Below are positions 21,223-32,885 of a stretch of DNA of 64,000 bases, in pieces (within the stretch, counting starts at the first letter, position 1; every line of letters begins with the position of its first letter). The notes beneath the pieces were generated by a model. That model saw only the letters and a program-made list of their open reading frames with translations, did no database searches and was not told the origin of the DNA. A program made the translations under genes and the position numbers. Location of the stretch: the NCBI GenBank assembly GCA_030323885.1, contig CM059196.1, positions 40,500,535 through 40,564,534 of the forward strand, in the 5' to 3' direction. The stretch comes from Branchipolynoe longqiensis (taxonomy: Eukaryota; Annelida; Polychaeta; Phyllodocida; Polynoidae).

Positions 21223-21377
21223 CCGCAGTCGCGAAATGGACGGTATATGTGAGCCCCCCAGTCGTTATATGTGTGCACCCCCTGTCGCCAGTTTTAGTGG
21301 CGAAACGGGTCGGGTCGGGTCGTGATGCGCAGTCAGTTTTAGATCCTTAATCGTAAACGGGAGGTGTGCGCATGGCC

Positions 21378-22022
21378 TTAAGGCCTTGGCGAGAAAGAAG
21401 GAATATCTAACATAATTTTAGCCAGTCTATATGCAGTGCGGGATTTAGGTGGAGAGAGGCCCTAGGTTATTCTACTAGTGAGGTCGGACCAGACAGGGTG
21501 GCCGAATGAGTTGAGCGTCCGTCTCCTGGTTTGGTAGATCGTGGGTCTCGAACCCACAGGTTCGAACCCTGGTCGAATTAAACAAATGACATACAAATTT
21601 ATACTTGTCGCTTCAGAGCCAGGCACTCTGTATTATTAGGATAGGGCAAGGACTGGTTGTCTCAGTGTCAGGATAATGTGACTGAGTGGGATATCAGGTC
21701 ATGATGTTGGTGACCTGGTCTCCCAGTGGGGCAGCACTATAAAGTTGCCATAATCGCCGGAGCCCCCCTAGATAGTGACGCCCTAGGCTTCAGCTTGCCA
21801 ATCCTATATGGTAAATCTGTCACTACCTATAAAAATGGATAATTGTCCCATATGTATAGGTTATTAAACAGCTAGAACCCAATAGGATTGTCCAGGGTGG
21901 TGTAGGTGTGGTAGAATGAGATTCTAAAAGCACAATATTAGCGCAATATTGAAATTCCATAGTCCAATGGTTTTGAGTTTCTGCCATTTTCTGAGATGAA
22001 TCGGTAATGTCTATTTTACTTT
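21378..22022 (+). mobile_element. Truncated type A SINE followed by an R2 MITE fragment
   Basis: 21488-21757 is a type A SINE (GGTGGCCGAATGAGTTGAGC, CAGGTTCGAACCCTGG, GGATAATGTGACTGAGTGG) that stops at GCAGCACTATAAAGTTGCC and lacks the tail. 21955-22015 (TCCATAGTCCAATGG, TTTTGAGTTTCTGCCATTTT) is an R2 piece broken by the element starting at 22023. No gene. Confidence 0.6.
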
Positions 22023-23207
22023 GATGCGCGAAAAGGAAGACAGAACTCGGAGCTGGGAAACTGAGGCGTTTATTGAGATGCCTCGGGCAATAATAATATG
22101 AACAAGCAATATACAGCAACAAATATCAAAACATATAGGAAAGATATACAGGGTAGGTATCACTCTGAAGTACATATCAAATTAAGAGAAATCGAGGGTA
22201 GGCTATAAGCTGAAGTGAGTGTCCGAGGGAGCGGCCCGAGGAGGGAGTCCTGAGGGTCTATGACCGGGGGTGCGCCGAAGAGCCCTCCACCTGAGGGAGA
22301 AGGAGCTAGAAGGAGATAGTTGGGTGGGTGGGTGGAGAAGAAGGGCGGCGTGGTGGAGACTGGAGGCGAATGGCTGAAGGAGGCGGGCGGGCGGCCTTAT
22401 AAGGGAGAAAGTGAGCAGTGGCAGGGAAGGCGTGAACGCTCAGGGCCGGGGGAGGGCGAGGGTGAGCAGCGGGCGTCGCGCGAGGCGCGAATGCTGCGCG
22501 ACAGCGCGGGAGAGGAGAGGGGGGGAGGGACTCTTCCTTTCCTCGCATCAAACGTAATGCTTCGCATTACGACCGATGCGCGAAAAGGAAGACAGAACTC
22601 GGAGCTGGGAAACTGAGGCGTTTATTGAGACGCCTCGGGCAATAATAATATGAACAAGCAATATACAGCAACAAATATCAAAACATATAGATAAGATATA
22701 CAGGGTAGGTATCACTCTGAAGTACATATCAAATTAAGAGAAATCGAGGGTAGGCTATAAGCTGAAGTGAGTGTCCGAGGGAGCGGCCCGAGGAGGGAGT
22801 CCTGAGGGTCTATGACCGGGGGTGCGCCGAAGAGCCCTCCACCAAAACGGTGGAGAGGGCTCGAGGCGCGCCCGAGGGGGCGAGGCGGAGTACATAGGAG
22901 TGCACCGCCTCGGAGGTCCAGGTCCCCTGGGCCATGATGTCGGGGAGGGGCACCCCGGCGCGCTGGCAGGCCTGGGCGGCGCCCCGGCGGAGGCTGTGGA
23001 GGGTGAAGGCCTCGGGCGCCGGAACGCCTTGGGCCTTAAGGGCGCCCCTCAGGAGTTCGGTGAGGGAGCGCGGGTCGAGAGGCCGGCCGGAGGGCATCAA
23101 GAAGGCCAGTGCGTCTTGGGGCGCGGGAGACTGGGCGAGGGCGAGCTGCCAAGCCGATACCGGGCATAGAGGCGATCCGGGGTTGGCAGGGATGAAGAGG
23201 GCCACCG
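22023..23207 (-). mobile_element. DIRS/Ngaro-like tyrosine-recombinase retroelement, 3' part
   Basis: A GC-rich block in AT-rich surroundings. In minus orientation it reads: recombinase C-terminus (to 22810), direct repeat B1 (22843-22575), a 283-bp GC-rich segment, direct repeat B2 (22291-22023). The two 269-bp repeats differ by about two bases by eye. A B1-A2-B2 order after the recombinase ORF is the split-direct-repeat layout of Ngaro-type elements; the 5' half, including A1, is missing (truncation near 23207). Reverse transcriptase is absent, so the class is an inference from the repeats and recombinase. Confidence 0.7.
22810..23205 (-). pseudogene. Tyrosine recombinase, C-terminal catalytic part
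   Basis: About 131 aa, open to its stop but lacking its N-terminus because the element is truncated at about 23207. It shows the HxxR box (TLHSLRRGAAQACQ), then QGTW, then the presumed tyrosine in VHSYVLRL. The first catalytic arginine is in the missing part. Family knowledge: such enzymes insert circular DNA copies of DIRS/Ngaro elements. It probably is not functional here. Confidence 0.75.
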
Positions 23208-23820
23208 ATGTAATGTTATGTATTTCTTTTTTAAATGTTTGTATAATATTGATTTATCATGGTTGACTTTCATTATACGTTACTAGAAAAATGTTGTAAA
23301 ATATTTTTCTTTTAATCTTACATTGAAACACAGAAAACCGTGTTTAGCACATGTCCATACCAGCATTTATTGACAGACAATGTTGAGATAATTATATATA
23401 TATGATGCATAACGCATTATATGAGTATAAATACAAGGGTGACATGTACATCCTATACTTCCTCTTGCGCATTGGTGGAGTCCCCCCCCCCCCCAGCTGT
23501 TGGGCGCCCCCCTCGCGTCAAACACTGGAGGAAATTTTCCTCAAACATAGGACCAGACCGGACGCCCATTAATTGACTTTGCGCCTCGTTCACGTACTGC
23601 ACCGTGTCTGTCCTTTAGTCAGACCCCTGGATCCGCCCCTGTCAATGTTAATAAAAAATAAATAAAGAGAACATGTGTACCCTTGGTCCTGGAAGTAATT
23701 CCAAGAATAGGCCCCTAAGGATAATCTGTTTGAATGTCTATATTTTCCACAGATGTGTAACAAGTAAATAGAATTAATATCCCCACATATATAATATGTA
23801 TGGTAGCTCTAAGCTTGTTG
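23208..23820. other. Intergenic, no gene seen
   Basis: AT-rich; contains a C10-type run at 23488-23499 and a few TATATA stretches. No protein likeness found. Confidence 0.5.
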
Positions 23821-23821
23821 T

Positions 23822-24440
23822 TAAGGCCCTGTCACATTACAATGCATCTCGCAAAATCAATTTTTTATGTCGAGAAACGTTTTCGGCATGGTGGGGGGAG
23901 GGGCAAAGTTGGACTTATACATACCGTATGACCAATGTATGACCAACGTATGTCTAACGTGCCTCCTGGCGAAAAACGCTCGAATTACGCTCACAGTACG
24001 TTCGCAGAATGCCAGTGAACATTATATACGTTATTCGATCACCAGAACTACACCTCATAAGTTACATACGCCAAGACACACTTGAGAAACGTTAAACGTA
24101 TGCTATCCATACCTTGTCAGTACACGGACCGTACATTCCCACTCCTTTAACATAGGTTAACGTAATGCAACATAGTGAACAATGTTTGTCTAACGTACAT
24201 CGACATACGCATACATAACGCGTGGCCGATGTAAAATCCACACATTGTCAAACATCAAAAGTTTTGTGCATGCACAAAACTTTGTCGACCCCCTGATGCA
24301 CGACGCCATATCTCGACGAATGTCGAGGTATACCAATGAGCGCCTAATGCATGCATAACGCATAACGACGTAGTGGCCAAAAATCACATACGTCGGCGGG
24401 ATGGGTCGTAATGCAAATATTACATGGGGGTGGGCGGCTC
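23822..24440. mobile_element. MITE-like element with ACGTATG-rich interior, right end eroded
   Basis: Starts AAGGCCCTGTCACATTACA, the same end as the element at 59488-60284. The interior is rich in ACGTATG, ACGCATAAC and CGTATGACC words. I could not find a clear matching right end; 24410-24440 is only weakly similar. Confidence 0.45.
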
Positions 24441-24769
24441 TTAAGTACAAAAGAACTTGATAAAAATGATTATTGAAACGACCGTGCTATTTATTTGCAT
24501 ATATTGAACTAATGAATGATGAGTTTTAATTAAATAACGCCACCAAATCGTAGCTGTAGGCCATACCTCAAGCAGGCCAGAAAGAATTGATGAGAAGGTG
24601 CAGAAGTAAATCAAAGGGGGAGTGGGCACCGTATGGATGTAAGTGCGGTAATTGATTTAATAAAACCTAGAAATATATCGCGACTATCTCAGTCTCATAC
24701 TGTACAGATATTATATGTATATAAGTTAGCTTAAACTAATGTAAATAATTTAGACCAGAGGCGAGTTAA

Positions 24770-24905
24770 ATAGCCGTCCGTTTGTTTATGGCCGCGTTCG
24801 GTTTTCCACCCAACCACGCCTACGCCGAACCTATGATGGCGGCTTTAAACACAATACCTGCCTATTTTGTGTAATTTACAAGATTTGCACTGCACATGCT
24901 TTTTC
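24770..24905 (+). promoter_or_regulatory. Likely MSL1 promoter and 5' UTR
   Basis: Relatively GC-rich for the area and without a TATA box near the start. It contains ATGATGGCGGC (24833-24843), a YY1/Pho-like motif common near TATA-less start sites. The transcription start itself cannot be placed from sequence. Confidence 0.4.
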
Positions 24906-27900
24906 ATGACAAGAGAGAATATGAAATCGGAGTTGACTTGTTCCCGTGAGTGTAAAATTGAGGGGAGACAATCCATACATGCCAGGAAGATGTCAAAAAC
25001 TGCACCGACTCGGAACGGTGACGTTGGAACAAACGCCCATATTGCTGAGGATGGGTTCTCAATCACCCTGCAGAGCAGCGGAGACTGCGTAAAATATGCA
25101 AAATCTCAACGGGAAATGGAAAACAATGATGGGAAGACTGGAATAGTCACAGCTATCGACGGCCAATTGTGCATGAGCGAGGTCATGAAAGCAATAGATG
25201 AGACGCCAGAGACAAAACATTTGAAGGACTTGTTGTTGCTCCACCTGGATTGGAGTCAACAACAACAGGAGTCTATTTTATCAAAGGATAAGCAAATTCA
25301 GGCATTGTTATCAGAACGAGATGCGGTAAGTTCAATTATGGAAAAGATAGTGTATGCTTTATTGTAACTGTCATGTTTTTCTGTGTTTCTTGACGCTCGG
25401 AAACTGTCATTGTTGTGATCGGCAACGTGAGAATTTAGAGCCAAAAATTCAATATGGCGGACACGGTATTTTGAACGTACTGATACACAACTTGTGCACT
25501 GTAACATCTCATCATTGCATGTTGTGAACTGGAGGATGTATTAAAATAACGCAAATCAAAATATATCACTTTCATAAACATGTATATTAATTCTCAATCT
25601 CATTTTAATTGAGCCTCGGTACCATGTAAAGCGATAACATCACGTTTAGGAATGGGCCTGTCGCCCTGGGGCTGTGCTTTTGTCAACTTCCGGACTAGCA
25701 ACGTTACAACTTAGAATCGATGCGTAAGAACACACTAATTATAATCAAGCATGCAACAAAATGGCAATACATTCTTCTAATAACCCAACATACATGACAA
25801 TATATAAGAGCGAAATTAAAATTGAATATACAGAGCATTTGAACATTTAGAATAACCGAAATAAACGTTTTGTCACGTTGGCTGAGAGACAACCGGAAAA
25901 CCGCACGAAAGAACAGTAACGGTGAATGCACAATTTACGACACAATTAACCCTAACACAGTAACAGTAACAGTGGGCGAAACAATCATATTGATAAATGA
26001 TCAACACATGCAATCATATTAATAGACTATGGGTGAAGTGCTTATACTGGACTTTGTCATTGGATACAAATTTTGCTATCGTTTACTACGCTTTTGAGTC
26101 GGCCTACACTGTAGTGTAGGAGTAGGATAGCCATACCATAGCCATACTCCAGCCTGGGTCCCAGGTGGAGAGCGTAAACATGTGACCAAAACGTTTATAC
26201 CGCTTACGCTTGATCCTTAGAATGCACGCATTTGTCAAGTATATTTGGCCACAACCTTAATTCAATCATTTATCACGTATTCGAGGGCAATGGGATGGAT
26301 CTCATTAGTTGTCAGATTTTTATTCCTGTAATAACATGTAACTAATTGAAGGTATGCAATGGCAGTGTGCTTACGTTGTTAGTGGGTTCCGTGGTATGAA
26401 AACACAAAACCTGTAACCAGTAAACGGAATGTGCAAGTCGAGATACCGATAGAAATAGGTTTCAAATCGAAATGAAACTATTATGGTAGATATAACATAA
26501 ATACTCAATATTATATTATGACAGCAAGTTACTATGCTTAGCGAACCTACGGTTTGCGCCCATTCTTTGAGTTTGACACTATGTTTATGGTGTTCGTAGC
26601 TGATAGCGAGACACATACAAAAAGATAAAGATAGCCTTTGATGTCGATATGGCATTTAATCACTAAATCTCATTCACTACATTTAGCTCACTGTTGTAGC
26701 GGTTCGGCAGCCATTATCTGATTACTATATTCCCTATGTATATATTTAGAAATATACTTATATAAAAGAGGGTAATATGTGCATGCAAATAATTATCCAA
26801 AGTTTCCTTAATATTATGGTTATAGCGCTCTGGATACTAGGCACCATGCGTCTAGTACCGTAAGACGACACTTCTAAACAGACGGTCACCTGGGCAAACC
26901 CAACTTGATTTATAACCTAAGATTACACTGTCAGAGCTATTTCTTTGCTTTAGCCACCATACTATCTGTAATGTTTAATATTTCTCACAGTTACAAATGG
27001 TATTTATGTTGAGTGCACGGAAGTAATGTAGTGTGCCTAGCCATTTCCCCGCTCCACTATCAGATAATGTAGTCGACCTGCATCTGCACAGACATCACAC
27101 ATGAGCCAGTCGTGTTGATTTTCCGGCGGCCTGTGATTGGCTGTTCCCGACCCTCTGCCAGCGCGGAACCTAGGTCAGCAGGTTGACCCGACAATGCAGC
27201 TGGCCTAGTGATAACACTAACTAGAATTATCGGCACATTTTGAATGAAACGGTTCAACATTTGGCAGACATTGAAGAAAGGTCTGAACATGACCGAAGTG
27301 CTTCTCCGAAGTCCCCTCAAGTTAAATGGGGAAGGCCACTGGTACAGCCAGGTAAGGGTTTGGCGGGGAGCGTGGGGGGTCGGCTGAGCGTTGCTGCTTT
27401 TGTCATTTTGTGTGGCCGCCGAGAGACAAGAAAATGGTCGGCGCTTGGGCAGTGCACGAGTCTCCTGGGCAGACACACAAAGAAATGACCCCGATATCGT
27501 AGGCACTGCACCACATTGGCGACACACTTGGTAAAACTAAAGTGCAATGTAGCATATATAGTGACGGGGCTGCAGGTTTATTGCTCAGTTGCTAGTGTTA
27601 GCTTCGTAGACAATGCCAATGGAGGATCCACTCTTGTGCAGACGACGAACGGGTACTATTATTGGGGTCGGGGACCTGCCCTTGTTAGAAATTTGAGTAT
27701 GTAGGGACCTGTCCTGGATACACAGACTAGCTGTGATGCGGTTTGGGTAGAGAGGTACTCAACGATCCAAGCATTTCTACAAAACGCGCTCACTAAGTTA
27801 TTAGTTAAGTAAGTAAGTAAGTTATCGCCGGCTATGGACCCACTCGCCGCCTCTCTTTGAAAAGGCAATTATCACACAAGTGCATTGGTAAAATAGTTGG

Positions 27901-30900
27901 CATTTACAGGTGTTCATTCATAGAGAAACATGTTGACTTTACAATTAGTATCGTCTGGTTGATTAAAACTACCAGTATGCGCTGATCGTGTTATCGTGCA
28001 GCTGTCTGTGCCGCCTTATCTCCTATGTTCAAATGGACTCTACAAGACAGTACCGCGCCACCCCTTTTCGGCTTCCCGAGTGGGACACTTTCGCTTACGG
28101 CACAGCTGTTAGCGCGACCGCTCCAATTCTCGACGGAGGGGTGGCCGCGTGTGGGATGTGAGTGGGCCGGCGACCCGATGTGTAGCCGGTGTCATGGTAT
28201 AAAACCCCTGCCTGATCGCAGCCCCTGCCGTGAAGACAGTTGACTAAGCATTTATTTTTGTAAAATAAATTAAAAAACTTTCAGTGGATCGATTAAAAAT
28301 ATCTTAATGCGCGATTGAAGAGGAAGATCTGAAGTATTTAATGTAACCTAAGAGCAATTTATGCTGAAAGTATTAAAAACAGAGATAATAGACTAAATAG
28401 TGAAAGTTGGGATATTCTGAGTGTCAGTGCAATCTTCATACAGAAAAAGTGAAATATCTATGAAACTATACACCACCTAGAAACAAACCCCCTGGAACAT
28501 ATATAGAAAACATATCCAACGAACAGATTATATTAAATTTATATGGTTAGGGTTGTGCATTTCTATTAATCTTTAATAGACACTGGCAGTGTGTAGTCGT
28601 TCTGCAGCCGAGCTGGGCTTGTTTACAACCTCTGCGCATGCGCAGAAGCCACGACAGGGGCTGCGATCAGGCAGGGGTTGTATACCATGACACCGGGAAG
28701 CGGGCTGGATAAGGCCGGTGTCGCAGTTTGAGCGCCCTGCCAGTTTCAGCTGACTGTCAGTTTCATGCGCATGCGTACAAATCTAACAGCATCATCACTA
28801 ACCTTATGAATTTAATATAATGTTTTTGGTAAAGATGTTTTCTATATGTGTACCAATCGATTTGTTTCTAGGTGGTGTGCTTTTAGAGATATTTCACTAT
28901 TCCTGTATTTTCTGTATGAAGATTGCTCACGACCATTGACAATGCCTTGAGTTTGACGGTACGCGCAGTGCAAAACATTAGTTTTATTCAAAATAAATAG
29001 AAATCAAGAACTCTAACCATATAAATTTAATATAATCTTTTTGGTAAAGATGTTTTCTATATGTGTACCAATCGATTTGTTAATAGGTGGTGTGGTTGAT
29101 CTATTGCTCATATGCACCAAAGCTGACAGCTATTGTTCAGGTGTATGTATCCCGATATTTCTTTTCTTCTTTCGGGTAGATAAAAACCGCTAATCACGCA
29201 ACAACAAAAATACCTCATGAAAATACTTGTTTCTCAGCAGTTTTTAAGTCCCGCCCATCCTTTTAAAACAAAAAAACGTCAGGTGGAATTTCAATGGGTA
29301 CTCCGGCAGTTCAAGTATGCTGTTAGGCGGGTGGTATTTTCACTTTAACCATGCGTATTTAAATTTGATTTGTATGCTCAAATGTTGTTATACCACCACC
29401 CCACAGTTCTCTAACCGAATATAAATTTTAATTAAAAATCACTACATCCGTAAATTTCTTTGCACCCCCCCGCCCCCAAATTCCGACAAAATGTGCCTGA
29501 GAAACTAGTTTGTTTGGCTTTAGATCACTCATTAAAAGCGATGGTTTGAACAAAAAACAAACATTTCTCACCGTGAATATGGCCTATGCTGCCGACACGC
29601 CGTAAAGCAACCATCAATCAACTCATTAAAATATTGTACTGTCATTGTTTTTGTTTGCACATAGCTAAAATGCCGCCTGGACCGTATGGAGAGGCGAATG
29701 TCAATCTTACGTCAGAAGGGCCCTGGGGCAAACGGCTCACCGGCCGTTCGCGACAGCCCCCGGGCCATCACACCCATGTCCGATGGCCGGGAATGCCGTG
29801 GTCAGAAGCGGTGAGAAAATGATTAAATTAGTACCAATTTCAGGGATGAGCAATTTCCCGTTTAAACATAAAACAAAATATCCGGTGTATATATATATAT
29901 ATATACATTTTTTAGGGGGCGGGGGGAAAGCCTTGGACTTTCTATATCAAAGATCTGTAACCTATTTTCAATGTGATTTCTTTTTTTTTAAATTGTGGGT
30001 GGTATGGACTATGCAATAAAATATATATATACCAAGAAAAAAACAAAAAAACTAACATAGACTACTAACCATACTAAGCAACCACTTACCTGCTACTGAA
30101 AAACTAACATAGACTACTAACTATACTAAGCAACCACTTACCTGCTACTGTAATTCAGGCAATCAAACACCTTATCAGCTACTACTGTGTGATAAGATAA
30201 CTCCACCACTACAGCTGGTCAGCATTGAAAACAAGCCCGAGTACTCGAGCTTATATGCTATGGACAGTATAAACACAGCCTCAATAAAAAAATATAAAAA
30301 ATGCAAGGATTTATCACTTAAGAATCATGAGACTTAACAAAAAAAATAAGTGTTTCATTTTGCGCGACCGACCTTGCCAAAATGTGCCGACTGTGTTTTT
30401 TTTTTGCTTCAATGAACATTTTCGGATAAATTACATGGCTTTATTGTGTTAAATTACATGACGGTCAAGTGATTCATGTTGTTTGATTTGTTTTTAATTC
30501 ATTCCTACCTACCATACTTCTTTGCTTGCCTGCAACCCGAAACACATTCTTTTATGGCCGGAGTTTAATCAAAATAAATGGCTAGATAATTCTATGTAGC
30601 GACTAGTGAATATTTAGTCTCAAATTTTAAAGTTAAGCATTTTAATGGCATGGGTGAATATGAAAAAAAGAATAAGACTAATTGTCTTGAGTTGCTTTTA
30701 ACAAAATTTCAGGAAGTTATCTCTAGAACCACAGAATCTGTCGAAGCGCTTCAGCTCCACTCTGACGAGGCGCGACCGGACTGGAAGTGTGGACCGTGAG
30801 CGGGGGTCACGTGGCACTACCATGAGCGGTGGGGGTGACATGGTGCCGGCCTTGCCCTGCACGACGCGCCGGACACGACTGACGTCAGAGATGTCTGACT

Positions 30901-32819
30901 CGCTGTGCAGTGTGGCGAGCAGCCCGCGTCACAACCAGAGCCGGTCCTGTGAGAACACTGAGACCGAGAACACCGAGGACGATGACCTCAGCCAACTGCC
31001 AAAGACACGCAACTTTTTCCGTAAGAAATGGCAGGCGGACAGCATGACGGCCACCGAGGCCCTGCAGCGGACTCGCAAGTTGAGACAGATTGTGTTTAGG
31101 CAGACTCGGCAAGGGCGCGAAGACGCCATGCTGCGCACCGGCAACATGTACTATGTGACGGAGCACAAGGAGCTGGTGCAGGTCGCTTGTCTCAGTCCCG
31201 TCAAGCCCGAGGTGGAGCAGCTCAAAGGTGAGGCTGCACGGAGGGGGGTGGGGGGTGGGTCAACAAAGCTCCTAATCATATAACATTATTTTTATATTCT
31301 TTTTTTATATATTCCTTGATTGAGTACCAGGAAATTTCAATAAGTATGTTATTCCATGTTTCTGTGCATTGGTTCCTGAGAAGGGACTGAAACTATGACT
31401 TGGTGTGTGTGCACGGTCAGAAATGGGTGTGGTGGTTGAGTCTTTGCCCTATTCTTTAAAGTTGCATGATGGTTTTGAGTTTCTATCATTTTCTGAGATA
31501 CATATATTAGGTATGGGAAGTTGCTGATGCACGAGGAATAAGGGAAAGTCAAAATTGCGTTATTAATTATATTTTTATTTTATTTCGTAATTTAGATTTT
31601 TAGTTCCCCTCCAACTACGAATACTGAAGTTTGTTCCCTATTGTGCGAGCTTGTTCCTCTCCTCTGATCCTTACCGTTGTATTCATACATTCGTAAGAAT
31701 CCTGGTGAATCTAGTATATTTTCTATGACTGCTTTGACTCGGACAGGGATTGAATCTGTAGGTAAATGACCGGCCGGCTGGTAATCATGCACTGTACTCA
31801 GAAAGTCAAAGAAATCAGGAGTCCTGTTCTCTGTATGAGCTGTTTGTTTGTTGTTGTTTTATGTCCTAGCAACATTAAGGTCATATCATGACGGGTACCG
31901 ACTTGTGACTGCGCACTCATGGGACTTTATAGTGCTGCCTGACTGGGAGACCAGACTGTCCGCACCATGACCTGATATCCCACTCAGTCACATTATCCTG
32001 ACACTGAGCCAACCAGTCCTTGCCCTATCCTAATAATGTCAAGCGCCTGGCTAGGAAGCAACAAGTATCAATCCCACGGGGGACGGACGCTCTAACTCAT
32101 TCGGCCATCCCGTCTGCTTCTCTGTATGAGATCACATTCGGAAGTATTCACAACGGTATTCTGGTTTTTAAATAGAAAGCAATCTGAATAACTACAGAAT
32201 ATTAAACCTCTCGTCGAAGTGGTGTTCATATACTCAGTGTCCCGTCCCGATATGACCTTGACTGTTGCTAACCCCAGTAACTAAACAAACTGTGCCCTGT
32301 CTTTTCAGTTCCTAGTTGGCGTATTCACCAGGTCCCCACTGGTTATCAACTGGAGGGCACGGAGGTGGGTGTTTTCATTCATTCATCCGTCCGTTCATCC
32401 TTTCATCCTAGCCCCAATAGCCGATGTCCACTTCTTGTGCTGGCAGGTTGTTAAACACCCACTTCAATGTTAATGGGGGATCTTTGTGGGTGGATTCCTC
32501 TGGTTACACGCTGGGTGGCAGAAGCCGACTCCGGGCCTTCTGCGTTCAATTAGACTTGACAATAGAGAAGATTCCAATTGAGTTAATTTTTTAACAAATA
32601 TTTTAGATGTGTTCTGCTGAAGACATATTTATATAAAGACACCCACATATTCATCGTTTATCTAGCATTGCATTTACACCAATCTAATCAGCACTCGATA
32701 TACCATCTGCATTTAGATCTAAACAAATCTGGGCACTGAGACTAGTGTTAGAGCTGGAGCCAGTCAGTTTATCTGAGTATTTTATTCATATATTTATTTA
32801 TATCCTATGGTTAATGACA

Positions 32820-32885
<66 letters not shown>

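Larger units (their letters stand above)
15645..21377. mobile_element. PIF/Harbinger DNA transposon with three interleaved genes
   Basis: A 5.7-kb element. The left end (near 15645) and the inverted right end (to 21377) share GCGCACACCTCCCGTTTACGA after a less conserved 6-7 bp tip. Both ends sit at TTAA on the chromosome, which fits the TTA/TAA target duplication of PIF/Harbinger; the exact border is ambiguous by one base. Subterminal regions hold repeated TAAAACTG and GTTTACGAC words and a hairpin (CTTGCGATTCG..CGAATCGCAAG, about 15747-15800). Inside are a DDE transposase on the minus strand and, on the plus strand, a MADF-domain gene and a trihelix gene. No frameshift or stop interrupts any of the three spliced frames, so the copy may be young and complete. 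Confidence 0.9.

Noticed and set aside
22306..23266. Several overlapping ORFs rich in Arg, Pro and Gly in the GC-rich block
   Set aside because: High GC content removes stop codons. Only the 22810-23205 minus frame carries a recognisable recombinase core.
27225..27351. Exon-like open stretch with AG/GT borders (protein-like ADIEERSEHDRSASPKSP) in MSL1 intron 1
   Set aside because: It would enter in phase 0 and leave in phase 1, while exons 1 and 2 join in phase 0, so including it would break the MSL1 frame. It could belong to an unrelated transcript, but nothing else supports it.
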